Below are positions 54,100-64,000 of a stretch of 64,000 nucleotides of DNA, piece by piece; position 1 is the stretch's first letter; each line of letters opens with the position of its first letter. The notes beneath the pieces were generated by a model. That model was not told the origin of the DNA and did not search any database. It saw nothing but the letters and a program-made list of their open reading frames with translations. Location of the stretch: NCBI GenBank assembly GCA_018105865.1, contig CM030835.1, positions 2,590,816 through 2,654,815 of the forward strand, in the 5' to 3' direction. The position numbers and the translations under genes are program-made. The DNA is from Metaphire vulgaris (Eukaryota; Annelida; Clitellata; Crassiclitellata; Megascolecidae).

Positions 54100-55093
54100 G
54101 AAACGTTACAGTGCTGGGAAGAGAGTTCTGTACAGCTTTATAATCAGTATAGTTTACTGTCACTGGGTTTTTTAAATATATATATATTGCAATACCTTTC
54201 ATCTTATGCTAAAAGTGCACAAAGAGTGTGCTGCGACTTGCCGAACTTAACAAGTTTAATATGGAAGTGTTTTCTGCTTTTGAGGTTTTTTGTTATTAGA
54301 AATATGTGTGTAAGTGAATGCTGTGTTATTGAATATTATCAAGTTTACGCTACAGTTTTGCTAAGGCTGCAGTGTGTGGTGCAGTTGTGGTAGTCACGTG
54401 AGTTTTCGCAGTAGAATATTATCAGTTGTTTTATATAATTTGGGCAGAAGAGTTTGCAAGGCATTTGAAATATCTTTTTGTAAAGTATTATTTACCAAAT
54501 GGATTTATATAGCTTACAAGTCATATACAGTATGTATGAATGTAATGTGCAGATTATAACTCACAAATCGTATATGCTACACACTTGTACAATGTACATT
54601 GTATATTCATGTATCCTATATAAGCATGGGATGTGGGCGTAGAACAGTCAATAACTGGGCACAATAACATTTAGTTCGTAGATTTTGGAGTGCCTTGCTT
54701 TGCCAATATGATCTGCGATGTTTTGTAATCAATGTAATGTAGTCACCGTAATTTTTATAGAGCCCATGAAAGCTCGATTCCTATAGATTAGCCTTTTCTC
54801 ATGTCCACTCCCTTTCTGTCGCGTCCTGTGTTCCTCCCTTGACCAACCGGTTTTGTACATTTTGATAATTGTATGCTTTCTGGACATACCTAATGAAGTG
54901 CCTGTATTTTGAATATTGTAAATGTCGATGACCGCACTTTTTGATGGTTTTGTTAAGAACTTTCTTACATTAGTTTCGTTGTTTTAAATGGTAATATTCC
55001 TTGAAATTTAGTAGTTCATCTTTGAAAAAAATATTTTGGAAGGGCCATTGTTATGGGAGTGGAATATGAAAGAACTGTTTATTATATGACTTT

Positions 55094-55320
55094 TATAGAG
55101 TGGTAACAACACTGGATGATAGGGCAGAAGGTTGCGGGTTCAATTCCCGCAGGAGCCCTAAGGTCTACTCGGCCTAACTTGCTAGAGGGCAGTGGTAAAA
55201 ATGAGGAGCAGTGTTATGCTGGGAGGTAAAATGTGGGTCTGGGGAAAGTAATGGCAACCTACCCCAGATTAATGGACGATACCACCTTTACCTAATGTAG
55301 CTGCATTTGTCAATTATGCT
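55094..55320 (+). mobile_element. tRNA-derived SINE
   Basis: The head resembles a tRNA: GAGTGGTAACAACACTGG as A box/D arm and GGTTGCGGGTTCAATTCCCGC as B box/T arm. The body (55196-55310: ATGAGGAGCAGTGTTATGCT, GTGGGTCTGGGGAAAGTAAT) recurs without the head at 37205-37380. The missing acceptor stem and the dispersed body speak against a functional tRNA. Confidence 0.75.
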
Positions 55321-55362
55321 TAACTGTGTGGAAAGATTGAATATGTTGTGCGCGGTAAATAG

Positions 55363-55932
55363 TTAATTAGAAGATGTATAAATGGTCATTTGTTGTATAT
55401 AGCTGGTATGTATGGATGGCATTATGCACATATCTATTGATCTCATATCAATTGGTTGATTCTGAGTATATCCGATGCTGTTTGACTCAACAGTCTTCTG
55501 TTTTTCTGAATACCTTCTTGCCTCTTCTACCTCACTCCAATAATTAATTATCAGTTGATCTTGCTTCCACTTTACTGGTCTGGGTTTTTTATTCACTGCC
55601 CTTGTTTCACTTGGCAATTGCAGACCAGTTGTCATGGTCCAGAACAGATTGAATAAGTATCGGTAGAAAGCATGAATATTGGTAATTATTATCCAGTGGT
55701 ATGTTTCAATCACTGTGTGCTCAAAGTCATATATGAACTCTGATGGGTGGCTTGAGTGGGTGAACAGACAAATTCTATTCCTAATAACTACAGTTGGTGA
55801 GTTGGGTCGGAAGGAAAGTCTCCCTGTTAAGACGCACGAAGCAAACGTATCTGCCAGTAATTGTCTAAAAATCAAAGTCTTTGTTCTTCGTTGCAGCTGA
55901 TTGGTTCTAGTGTTAACAGCTTCAAAAATCAA
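55363..55932 (-). other. Unassigned 189-codon ORF, possible transposase relic
   Basis: It is longer than expected in this AT-rich stretch and not low-complexity. It includes FTHSSHPSEFIYDFEHTVIE followed by TYHW and later LFNLFWT. This faintly resembles the (N)HS--F-----HT--IE--W ... F-W arrangement at the end of IS1595/Merlin-type DDE transposases. The resemblance is weak and the N-terminal catalytic part was not identified. No inverted termini were found around it. It could instead be a non-coding chance frame. Confidence 0.25.
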
Positions 55933-56245
55933 CGGTTAATTTTACCATTCATGGAACGATTGACATATCATTTGTCTAGATTGTGCAATAATGTTGACCT
56001 TGGTGCTACGTTGAAATTTGTTTCTAGAATCGTTTGAAGTTTTTGTTGTAGTATTTTTTGTGTAAATTGTTGTCATGCTTTAAAATAATGCAGATTTTTA
56101 GCTGGGTGCAATGATCGCATTGATCGCCATGTACTTTGTAGTTGCTGATGATAAATTGTGAAATGACAGTCATATTTAATGCATTGAAGTGTTTTGTGTT
56201 AAATAACAACAATGTGTTATTCTGCTTTGCTTATAAGCATCTCAG

Positions 56246-56357
<112 letters not shown>

Positions 56358-57493
56358 TCTTTTAGCTAAATGATTATTTAATGCTTATAATAAGTTTGTA
56401 CATCTGGTAAAATTGTAGCGGAGCATTGAAAGAAAGTCACAATTCAATTGGAGCAGTTGAGAATTTATCTTTATACTGTGAGTGTTATAGGCTAAGATGT
56501 TAACCATTGCTATGTGGACCATTAGTGTAGCCACGGGAGGCCCGGCCCCCATATTCGGATCGGGACCGATCATGAGATTCTTCCAAGACCAGTGAGTTGT
56601 TGGGGAAAAGGAGGCTAGGGGTAGCATTAGAGAGAGGGAAAACACACTAGATGTAGAGTTGAAGGCATCTGAGACAATAACTGTTTTTTGGTTGTCAAGA
56701 CTTTTTGGCCCTCCCTATTCCGGAATCCTGGCTATTCCACTGACATGGACAACTGGACATCACATGCTTTGCATTCTTGAATCTGCATAGTGATGCAGAT
56801 AAGAGAATATTCTACATATATAATTAATGATGAATTTGAAGTTAAATAGTTTTATTGTTTACTTACTGGAAGCCTTTTATAATTATTTTTGCATGTGCAG
56901 TAACTGAGATTTGAATGAAGGTTTCAGAGGTTTGAATTCGGATGGTCAGTCAGTAAACATTATTGTTACCTGGATGATGTGAGCAGCAATTTTGATGCCT
57001 TTCAACTATCAAGGCATGTCCTTGATATTTATATATCCTTGATGTATATATAAATACACCTTCACATCCGATTTATATTATATTTGTGTATTTTATCATT
57101 TTTATCATTGGCCAGTTGCACATAAAGAACTCTATAGAATACAAAGCAATATACAAGCAGACTATTACAACTAGCTGTAATTTCAGTCACTTGAATTGTG
57201 AAGACAGTTGATTATTGTCATAAAAGTCTTTGTTGTCATATATGTATTGGAGATTCTACTGTATTATTATGGTACAGTATTATTAGTAGCCCTTTAAAAA
57301 TTAGCCATGCATTGGAGTTTTGCATGCAACATACAATTATCCGCCCAATTTTTACTTCCTCGTTATTACACTGCACTTTCATAACACCAGTTGTGATTTT
57401 AAAAAAGCAACAATTGATTGTATTCAAAATTAAACAGATTTTTCCTAAAAGATTCTAAAGTCCACAAAGGATAGAAGTGCAGATTACAGAGAC

Positions 57494-57635
57494 CAGTGGC
57501 ATAGCCAAAGAGGATGGGGTTAACCATCCCTTGGTTGTCCGGTTGATGACCTTTTTTGCTTGTCTAAATTTTTGAATTTGGAAATCATGGGAACCAAAAA
57601 AACCCTCCTTTCTGGGAATCCTGGCTATGCCACTG
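57494..57635. mobile_element. hAT-like MITE, 142 bp, CAGTGGCATAGCC ends
   Basis: CAGTGGCATAGCC at the left and GGCTATGCCACTG at the right, a perfect 13-bp inverted repeat. Flanks ACAGAGAC and ACGGAGGC agree at 6 of 8; both differences are A/G. It contains GATGACCTTTTTTGCTTGTC (57545-57564). Confidence 0.85.
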
Positions 57636-58263
57636 ACGGAGGCAAATTCAAGTGCCTGGGAAACAAACAGATGTTTGGGACTAGATTTGAAAGTAGGCCT
57701 ACTGTATCCAGTTTTGTGCAAGACCTCAGTAGCCTTACTGCAGGGGAGCACCACAGATACCAGTAACGAGACAGCAAAGTTTTTATAAAGATTTGACTTA
57801 ATGTCTAAGGACATTCGGATGAAAGGAGAATGCTATCTGATTTGACTGGCATCCATTGTCAAAATGTTGACAATTGTTGAAGCTGGAAAAAGTGCAACAT
57901 GCAATCTACCAAAATATGGTGGAAACTCCTCTTCAAAAGCGGACAGTGTAGTCTCCTGCCTGTTATCGTAGTAATTGGCGGTGCAAATAATGATTAGACC
58001 TTCGGTACAAGGCCTATATTGCTAAAGTCAGTAAAGTGTAACGCTACTTGTAGCCGTTCACATGTAGAAATGCTACAAGGAGATGAAATATCGTTTTACC
58101 TAATTACAGTAGTGTCGCCCAAGCGCATGTCTGTGACTCTGTGGACTATGGTTGTCTGCATAGATTTATTAAAGTCTATGGTTCTCTGAACAGGAAGCGG
58201 CATTCGATTGGTTGATTTGATCATTTGAAAGCGCTGCGTTCGAAAAGCTGTAAGAAGGGGAAA

Positions 58264-58364
58264 ATGGCGATGAATATGAGAGGAGGAACGAGTCAAAGCT
58301 CCGGGGCACTGAGGCCAGGAAAAAAAGAGAAGAATCAGAACATTCAAGTTGTCGTTCGTTGCCG
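58264..58364 (+). CDS. KIF11: Kinesin-5 exon 1
   Basis: Start codon, Gly/Ser/Lys-rich N-terminal extension, [11 protein letters not shown]; donor GTCAGT. Confidence 0.92.
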
Positions 58365-59452
58365 GTCAGTGTTTTTCGTTATTTTGTACAGTTTTGCTGT
58401 GGAAAGATCGATAGAATGGGATCAGTGTTTGATTTGAGGAGGGTGGCGGACCTCTGGTTCACAAAGACCCGGAGTAATAATAATCCGCTGGTCTGAGCTG
58501 ATCCGCTAAACAAAGCCGATCCGCTGATCTCAATTTAATATAGACGTTTAGTGATCCGATCAGCGGCCGGGAGGGGGAGGGTCAGATCAGCGGAGATATA
58601 CCCGGTAGACGTCTAGTGGTCAGATCAACCGATACTTGTGTCCTGCTTAGCCGGAACCAGGCACTCTGGAGTTTCAACCCTGAACTACAACGGACATGAT
58701 TTTTGATGATTTTCACTCAGAAGTGACCATTGGCGCTAAATGCATTGTTATAATGGTGCTAATGTTTTATGATTTGACTGGTTTCTATGGATACTACTAG
58801 TGTTATCATACGATGACCTTCAAGCAAGAAAAATCTTTGAAATGACTTATTTAACTTATGAGTACAACCTCTGATTGTGATTGCGTTTAATACAAATATC
58901 GGCAAATTTTTTAAAGGAAGACATTTGCGGATCATTAAACCATTCATGACTATTTAAAGTGGCAGCATAACCAGTACTGCAGTTGATCGACTCAATTATT
59001 GCCATATAGTATGTCTGACAGCTGCCTTTAATGTGTGGAACATTTTGCCTTTGGATGTTATATTTCAGGACTCTGGCCTCAAACCGCATTTTTCAGAATC
59101 TTATATATCAATAATATCTGTGATCTTGTTCCATAATTTCATTCATTCATAGTGACTTCTTGTATAGACTTTCGGTTTTGTGGGAAGATTTGTAGCATAA
59201 TTGATTCTTTTCCTGGTTTGTTAGAATGGGTCCCGTGAAAGTGCATTATAATGATAGTTATAGCACTTACTATACTATATTATGATAATATGGTACTGTT
59301 ATTATATATCAATGTGTTGAATTGAATACAGTTTTTGTTTGCATTCAGCCATAGGCTTGGGATTTGAGTATCAATAATTATTTAATATCAGATACTGACA
59401 GGTTGATTTAGAATAATTTTGTCATACACTGTTTCCTTTGAACTTTGATTTG

Positions 59453-59538
<86 letters not shown>

Positions 59539-61672
59539 TATATAATATATATTGACAATGGACTACTTTAAAGTGAATGCCATTTATTGTTTAACTATTT
59601 TAGTTTTTTGTCTATAAATCATTTATTTGTACATTAGACCTCTTAACAATACCGAAAAGAGGCAGGGAGCTTATGGAGTGGTAGAAGTGCTGCCAGAAAA
59701 GATGGAAGTGAACGTCAGAGACCACACGTTTCCCAATGCTCCGGCCAAAACGTTCAGTTTTGATCGTGTGTTTGGACCTAATTCAAAGCAGATCGATGTG
59801 TACAAGTCAGTTGTGGTGCCGATTCTGGATGAAGTCTTGCTCGGATACAATTGCACCATTTTGGCGTAAGTTGTGTATTATGTGTTGTTTATTCACTGGC
59901 CACTGCAGATTTTCCCAGGCTATGAAATTTTTAGCTGAACCGTGAAGTTTGCCATTTTCCATGGAATTTGCTAGTTTCCGTGAATTTTGTTTTGAACTTG
60001 GCGCTGGCCTGTGAATAAAGATACCATAGACCTTGTGACCAGCGACACAAATAGTGTCACACTTATTGTTTACTCAACATTTAACAATTGAATGACTGAG
60101 TGGAATAAGGAGGTAACTGCATCTGACCCCCCAATGGTTTGAGTATCAATAACAATAAGAGGGGTAACTGCATTTACTTCCTTATTTCACTGGACCCTTC
60201 AACTGATATTTTCACCAGTAAGGGGGTAACTGGATTTACTTCTTTATCCCTCTGGGCCCTTCAATTGACAACCTCACCATTAAGGTGATTTAACTCCTTA
60301 TTCCACCCAACCATTCAATTGTAAATGTATTGATTATTTTGGCAGCTAATTTATGATTGACACATTTGAAAATTAATGTATGTTTGAAATGGTTGGTAAG
60401 TTTGTGTCTTTAGTAAAAGAAGACTTGGTTGTAATCTTGTTCACTGGTTCATAAATAAATAGGCCTAAAAGTTTTCATTTAATAAACGAAGGGCCGTGGG
60501 ATTAGGAAGTTTGTGGTGGAATTTGGAAAATTTTGCTGCAGAAAACTGTGGCCCCTATCAAGTGCTAGAATATGACTTGATTCTGTCTCTCTCTTTTGGT
60601 GACAGTTATAACAATAATATTAATACATATTGTTATAATGGTGCTTAGTTAATGATGGCTGGACTGTTTGTTAGGCAGCTTGTGAGTTGTATTGTTTTGA
60701 ACATCTCTGAATTTAATGTTGAGTGGTGTTGTTTTTCTAGAATGGTGAAGCAAAATGTTCTTATTTTGATTAGCTTCAAAGTCATTTGCTTATGGGACTG
60801 TTTTCTGCTTTGCTTTTTGAACTACTTTTTCCTAAACGTTATCTAATCATTCTGTATATTTCATTAATTACTCAATGCTATATATTTCAAATTTCCTTGG
60901 AACATAATAGTTTGCAATATCATTCACAATTACCCTTTCTGTGTATTAGAAGACTATTTAGGCAGGATCAATTAACCCTTTTTCAGTTTGCCCCAAGAAT
61001 GCTCGCTCATTTTACATTGCGTTACAAATATATGAACGGGTAAAGGGTTAATGAATTTTTCAGAGCAGGGAATTATTTTTAATGATATTAAGTGGATTTT
61101 ACTATATCGTAAATTCTTTGGAAAGAATTACTGAATATTACTTAATTTCAATGCCCGTCTGAAATGTTCTTTGATTCAATTAATTAGATCAGTACGGCTG
61201 GATTTCTGAAATGAGAAGGTTTACACGTGAAGCATAATATTTTCAATATTTTTGGCCTGAAAATTCTTACTGACTGCAAAGTTGGCGAATGTGTTTGATT
61301 TATCATTTAATGACTGTTTTTAGTGATATTATTGACATTTTCCTTTTTTAGTTATGGACAAACCGGCTCTGGGAAGACTTTCACTATGGAGGGCGAAAGA
61401 AGTGAAGATGACAACATTTCGTGGGAAGATGATCCATTGTCTGGAATCATTCCCAGGGTCATGGATCAGTTGTTTTCGCGACTTCAGAAACAGGTTAATT
61501 TTTTTACATAATAATGGACATACTGTTTAAAATGTTGGGTTTGCTTGGAATACTAAGAGAAGGATAAGGTTTCATGTCTTGTAATAGTGTTAAAAAGAAT
61601 TCTGAATGATTATATAAATCGGGTTTTCAGAATCTAGAATGCCAGCATGTTGGGTAGAGACATACCGGTAGA

Positions 61673-61721
<49 letters not shown>

Positions 61722-63982
61722 TCTGACAATTTATATAGCCCTATAGCAAGGCCTAAGCCTAAATCAAGAGTGCTTCACAACATAAGGTTAGCAGTCAAAC
61801 GACGCATTGAACAAGTGTGTCTTCAGATTCTTAACGAAATGTTGAAATGACTGCTGGATTCAGTGACAATGTATTTGGTTGAGCCCAGAACTGAGTTGAT
61901 TGGCAAGAGATAAGGTATTTGGCTGTGCTAGCATTTGGTTAAGTGCTTGTTAAGTTTTTCAATCTGAATATTGGCATATTTAATCATCCCATGTTGAAAA
62001 TTATTGTACGCGGTCTTTTCATTATTGAAGGGTTCGGAATTCACAGTTCGTGTTTCATTTCTTGAAATCTACAATGAGGAGCTAATCGATCTTCTTGGAG
62101 CAGAATCTGTTGAAAACCCTAGACTAAAGATTTACGAAGATATTGCTAAAAAGGTATATTGCTCTACAAATATTTGAGCCTTTCACTGAGTTTTGATAAA
62201 CTGATTTAATTTTAGACTTTTTTATTACATTTTTGAAGAAAGTGAAATTAGTTCTGCGCTGTATTATGTGGTTGAGAGTTAATTTTGGTTGAATTTTAAT
62301 TATTTTTTGACATTTTAACATTTATGTTTGCTAATTGTGGTTTCATCATTGTTATTTATTTGTTTATGTGGCAGATTTTGTTTTAAGAAGCTTTTCTTTT
62401 TAAAAATGCATTATAATTATTATTATTATAATTATTATTATTGGAAATGTAGCAGCTTAGGGTGCTGGAAGCTGTACATGGGCACAGCCAATAAATTTAG
62501 AACTTTGCCTGTGCCTGGTTTCTCTGCCACAATTTCTATGGAACTTTAATTGCCAATGATTCCACCATTGACGTTCTTTGCTCGGTTATTTGTTGGTTAA
62601 ACTCAAATGGAAAGCTCTTCTGTTTTAATTGGAAAATCGTGCTTTTATTTTGCTTCTAATCATCAGTTTGTGTCACAGGTCAACCTACGAATAATACATG
62701 TCAGTATTATTGATATTGCCCACATGCTGATTATAATTCTATCATTGTATTTTGAAACGTGATTCATTATCGCATATTTAAAAAATGTTGTCACTCTTGA
62801 TTTTATTTAAGTTTCATTTTGAGGTTCACCATGGTTCAATGTTAATTTTTCTGTGGCTTTTGAATGACCTTGGAATTTTGTTGACCCTTTTGACCTCCAT
62901 GCCCTGTTGCTACATTTCTGAAACATTTTAAAAACTTCTTTTTCTTAGAACTTTAATGTTTTTCAGAAGAAAGACTTTTGTTTGTGATTTTGCAGAGTGT
63001 CTCATTTTGTCTGTGTTGTGTTCCAGCTGTCATTTTAGTTTTTTTTCCTACTTAGCAAAGCGTACAACTACTCCCATTTGGTGCTTTGCAGTGATGATCC
63101 TCATTTACACTATGCATATTTGCTTGTTTTGATGTCGACTTGTCTTATCACATGAGCCGAATTGGCTCCTAGATGTGACGTTAACCCGGTTGACTGCACG
63201 TGGTGTTTTTGCCGTAGGGTGCGTGCATTATTCAAAACTTGGAGGAAGTTGTGGTTCGCAACAAGGATCAGGTTTATCAGATTCTTCAGCAAGGATCTGC
63301 AAAACGGCAAACCGCGGCAACACTCATGAACGCCCACTCTAGGTGAGCACTGAGAAATGGACAGATCATTTGAATAGTCTGTGTTACCTCCACAGAAATG
63401 TTGATTTGATGTACAAGTTTTTTTCTGTAGAGATTCGCTTTGCAAATATTTTCCTTTTATTTTTGCCGTTTTAGTCGTTCCCATTCGCTCTTTATGGTCA
63501 CAATTCACATCAAGGAAAACTCTTTGGAGGGAGAAGAGCTCTTGAAGATCGGAAAGTTTAATCTTGTAAGTGATTTGCATTGAATTTCAACATACTTCAT
63601 CCAATTTTCAAGATTCTTGTATTCATTAAATTTGATGCTTATTGAATTGATAATTATAATATTTGTTAATTTTTGTGCTATAAAAATGTTTTAAATAGTT
63701 GGAAAGAAAGCATGCTTGACAGCTTATATAGCAATTTTCATAAGGGGATGCATTTAAGACAAAATTTAGGATTGCTGTTGCATTGTATTGGCTGACAACA
63801 GTTTACTATATTGTTAGATTGTTTCTGTTTACTAAGGTTGATCTGGCTGGAAGTGAGTGCATTGGTCGATCCGGTGCCGTGGATAAACGGGCGAGAGAAG
63901 CCGCCAGCATCAACCAAAGCTTGCTTACCCTTGGTAGAGTTATAACAGCTCTTGTCGAACAAGCCTCTCATGTGCCGTACAG
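58264..63982 (+). CDS. KIF11: Kinesin-5 (Eg5/KIF11) motor domain, 5' part; gene continues beyond window
   Basis: Join 58264-58364, 59638-59865, 61352-61493, 62031-62153, 63218-63342, 63475-63565, 63837-63982: 956 bases, 318 codons plus two bases, all GT-AG. Short N-terminal extension, then [11 protein letters not shown]-loop GQTGSGKT (112-119) and FTMEGER; the acidic, tryptophan-containing loop L5 before DPLSGIIPR, typical of kinesin-5; [14 protein letters not shown]; switch I NAHSSRSHS (236-244); switch II DLAGSE (272-277); [12 protein letters not shown]; and [17 protein letters not shown]. Kinesin-5 proteins are homotetrameric plus-end motors that slide antiparallel spindle microtubules apart in mitosis. 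KIF11 matches better than other kinesins because of L5 and the AVDKRAREA block. The start codon has a favourable context (A at -3, G at +4). The neck, stalk and tail lie outside the window. Confidence 0.97.
58440..58640. other. Intron 1 segment with repeated GATCCGCTGATC-like motifs
   Basis: GATCCGCT, CCGATCCGCTGATCT, GATCCGATCAGCGG and CAGATCAGCGG recur within 150 bp in both orientations. AGACGTTTAGTGATC and AGACGTCTAGTGGTCAGATC form a direct pair. This may be a decayed element or a cluster of binding sites just behind the first exon. Confidence 0.35.
59457..59538. repeat. (CT)n(CA)n microsatellite (kinesin-5 intron 1)
   Basis: About 32 CT units then CA units, 100 bp before exon 2. Confidence 0.95.
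59638..59865 (+). CDS. KIF11: Kinesin-5 exon 2
   Basis: [20 protein letters not shown] through [20 protein letters not shown] and [10 protein letters not shown]; acceptor TACATTAG. Confidence 0.97.
60085..60321. mobile_element. Foldback element, 237 bp, CAATTGAATG ends (kinesin-5 intron 2)
   Basis: The left end CAATTGAATGACTGAGTGG and right end CCACCCAACCATTCAATTG are inverted, continuing through AATAAGGAG / CTCCTTATT. The interior repeats a GGGGTAACTGCATTTACTTC block about three times. It belongs to no transposon superfamily that I can name. Confidence 0.75.
60972..61051. mobile_element. TTAA-bounded foldback MITE, copy D (80 bp, diverged)
   Basis: TTAACCCTTTT at the left, GGTAAAGGGTTAA at the right. 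The interior CATTTTACATTGCGTTAC is nearly the same as in copy B while the arms have diverged. Same length as B and C. Confidence 0.75.
61352..61493 (+). CDS. KIF11: Kinesin-5 exon 3 (P-loop, L5)
   Basis: [37 protein letters not shown]; acceptor TTTTTAG, donor GTTAAT. Confidence 0.98.
61674..61800 (-). repeat. (TTA)n microsatellite with LINE/SINE-like tail
   Basis: TTA units at 61674-61719. On the minus strand the adjacent sequence reads AGGGCTATATAAATTGTCAG, running into the AAT tail, like CR1/L2-type 3' ends. Confidence 0.6.
62031..62153 (+). CDS. KIF11: Kinesin-5 exon 4
   Basis: [20 protein letters not shown] then [13 protein letters not shown] sequence; acceptor ATTGAAG, donor GTATAT. 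Confidence 0.96.
63218..63342 (+). CDS. KIF11: Kinesin-5 exon 5
   Basis: [20 protein letters not shown] and [10 protein letters not shown]; acceptor GCCGTAG, donor GTGAGC. Confidence 0.97.
63475..63565 (+). CDS. KIF11: Kinesin-5 exon 6 (switch I)
   Basis: [20 protein letters not shown] then [11 protein letters not shown]; acceptor GTTTTAG, donor GTAAGT. Confidence 0.97.
63837..63982 (+). CDS. KIF11: Kinesin-5 exon 7 (switch II, relay helix)
   Basis: [20 protein letters not shown] and [17 protein letters not shown], ends HVPYR at donor GTTAAT; the last exon visible. Confidence 0.98.
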
Positions 63983-64000
63983 GTTAATATTTCAAGTGTC

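Noticed and set aside
55094..55165. Functional tRNA gene
   Set aside because: A and B boxes are recognisable but the acceptor stem does not close, and the downstream body is a dispersed repeat, so it was called a SINE.
63110..63580. 156-codon minus-strand ORF over kinesin-5 exons 5 and 6
   Set aside because: Antisense shadow of the conserved kinesin exons and the intron between them; no family signature of its own.

Overview
This is nuclear DNA from an animal, most likely a marine invertebrate. The evidence is intron-rich genes with GT-AG junctions, a fibroblast growth factor receptor with the bilaterian Ig-Ig-Ig-TM-kinase layout, AT-rich introns full of microsatellites, and very many short DNA transposons. 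An echinoderm or hemichordate would fit the texture, but the sequence alone does not settle the phylum.

Three conserved genes lie head to tail on the + strand. (1) 7828-11448: TEX261/Erv26-type ER-Golgi cargo receptor, six exons, 198 aa, complete. (2) 20264-53815: FGF receptor tyrosine kinase, 17 coding exons, 802 aa, complete: signal peptide, Ig1, acid box, Ig2, Ig3, TM helix, kinase, short tail. (3) 58264 to beyond the right edge: kinesin-5 (Eg5/KIF11) motor, seven exons and about 318 residues visible, 3' truncated by the window. The exons were assembled by hand from conserved protein motifs and splice sites. All phases join and the two complete genes divide by three. No CRISPR, operon or rRNA is present, and no functional tRNA gene was seen.

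Region by region: 1-793 is a 210-bp tandem repeat. 1331-2325 is an hAT element with perfect 8-bp target duplications inserted in another hAT-like repeat. 2326-7827 is intergenic repeat debris. 11449-18000 is intergenic and carries a nested hAT pair and a LINE tail. 18000-20263 is the CpG-rich upstream region of the FGFR gene. FGFR introns hold hAT-like MITEs, a Helitron end with a helicase remnant, a pogo-like MITE, tandem 405-bp and 330-bp repeats, LINE tails and long microsatellites. 53816-58263 is FGFR 3' UTR/intergenic, with a tRNA-derived SINE and an unexplained 189-codon minus-strand ORF.

The least expected material is in the mobile-element layer: an 80-bp TTAA-bounded foldback family with four copies, a roughly 20-bp motif shared by MITEs with different ends, a MITE-unit-unit-MITE composite inside an FGFR intron, and several hAT-like families verifiable by their own target duplications. 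The three genes have no evident joint function: secretory-pathway cargo sorting, growth-factor signalling and mitotic spindle assembly.
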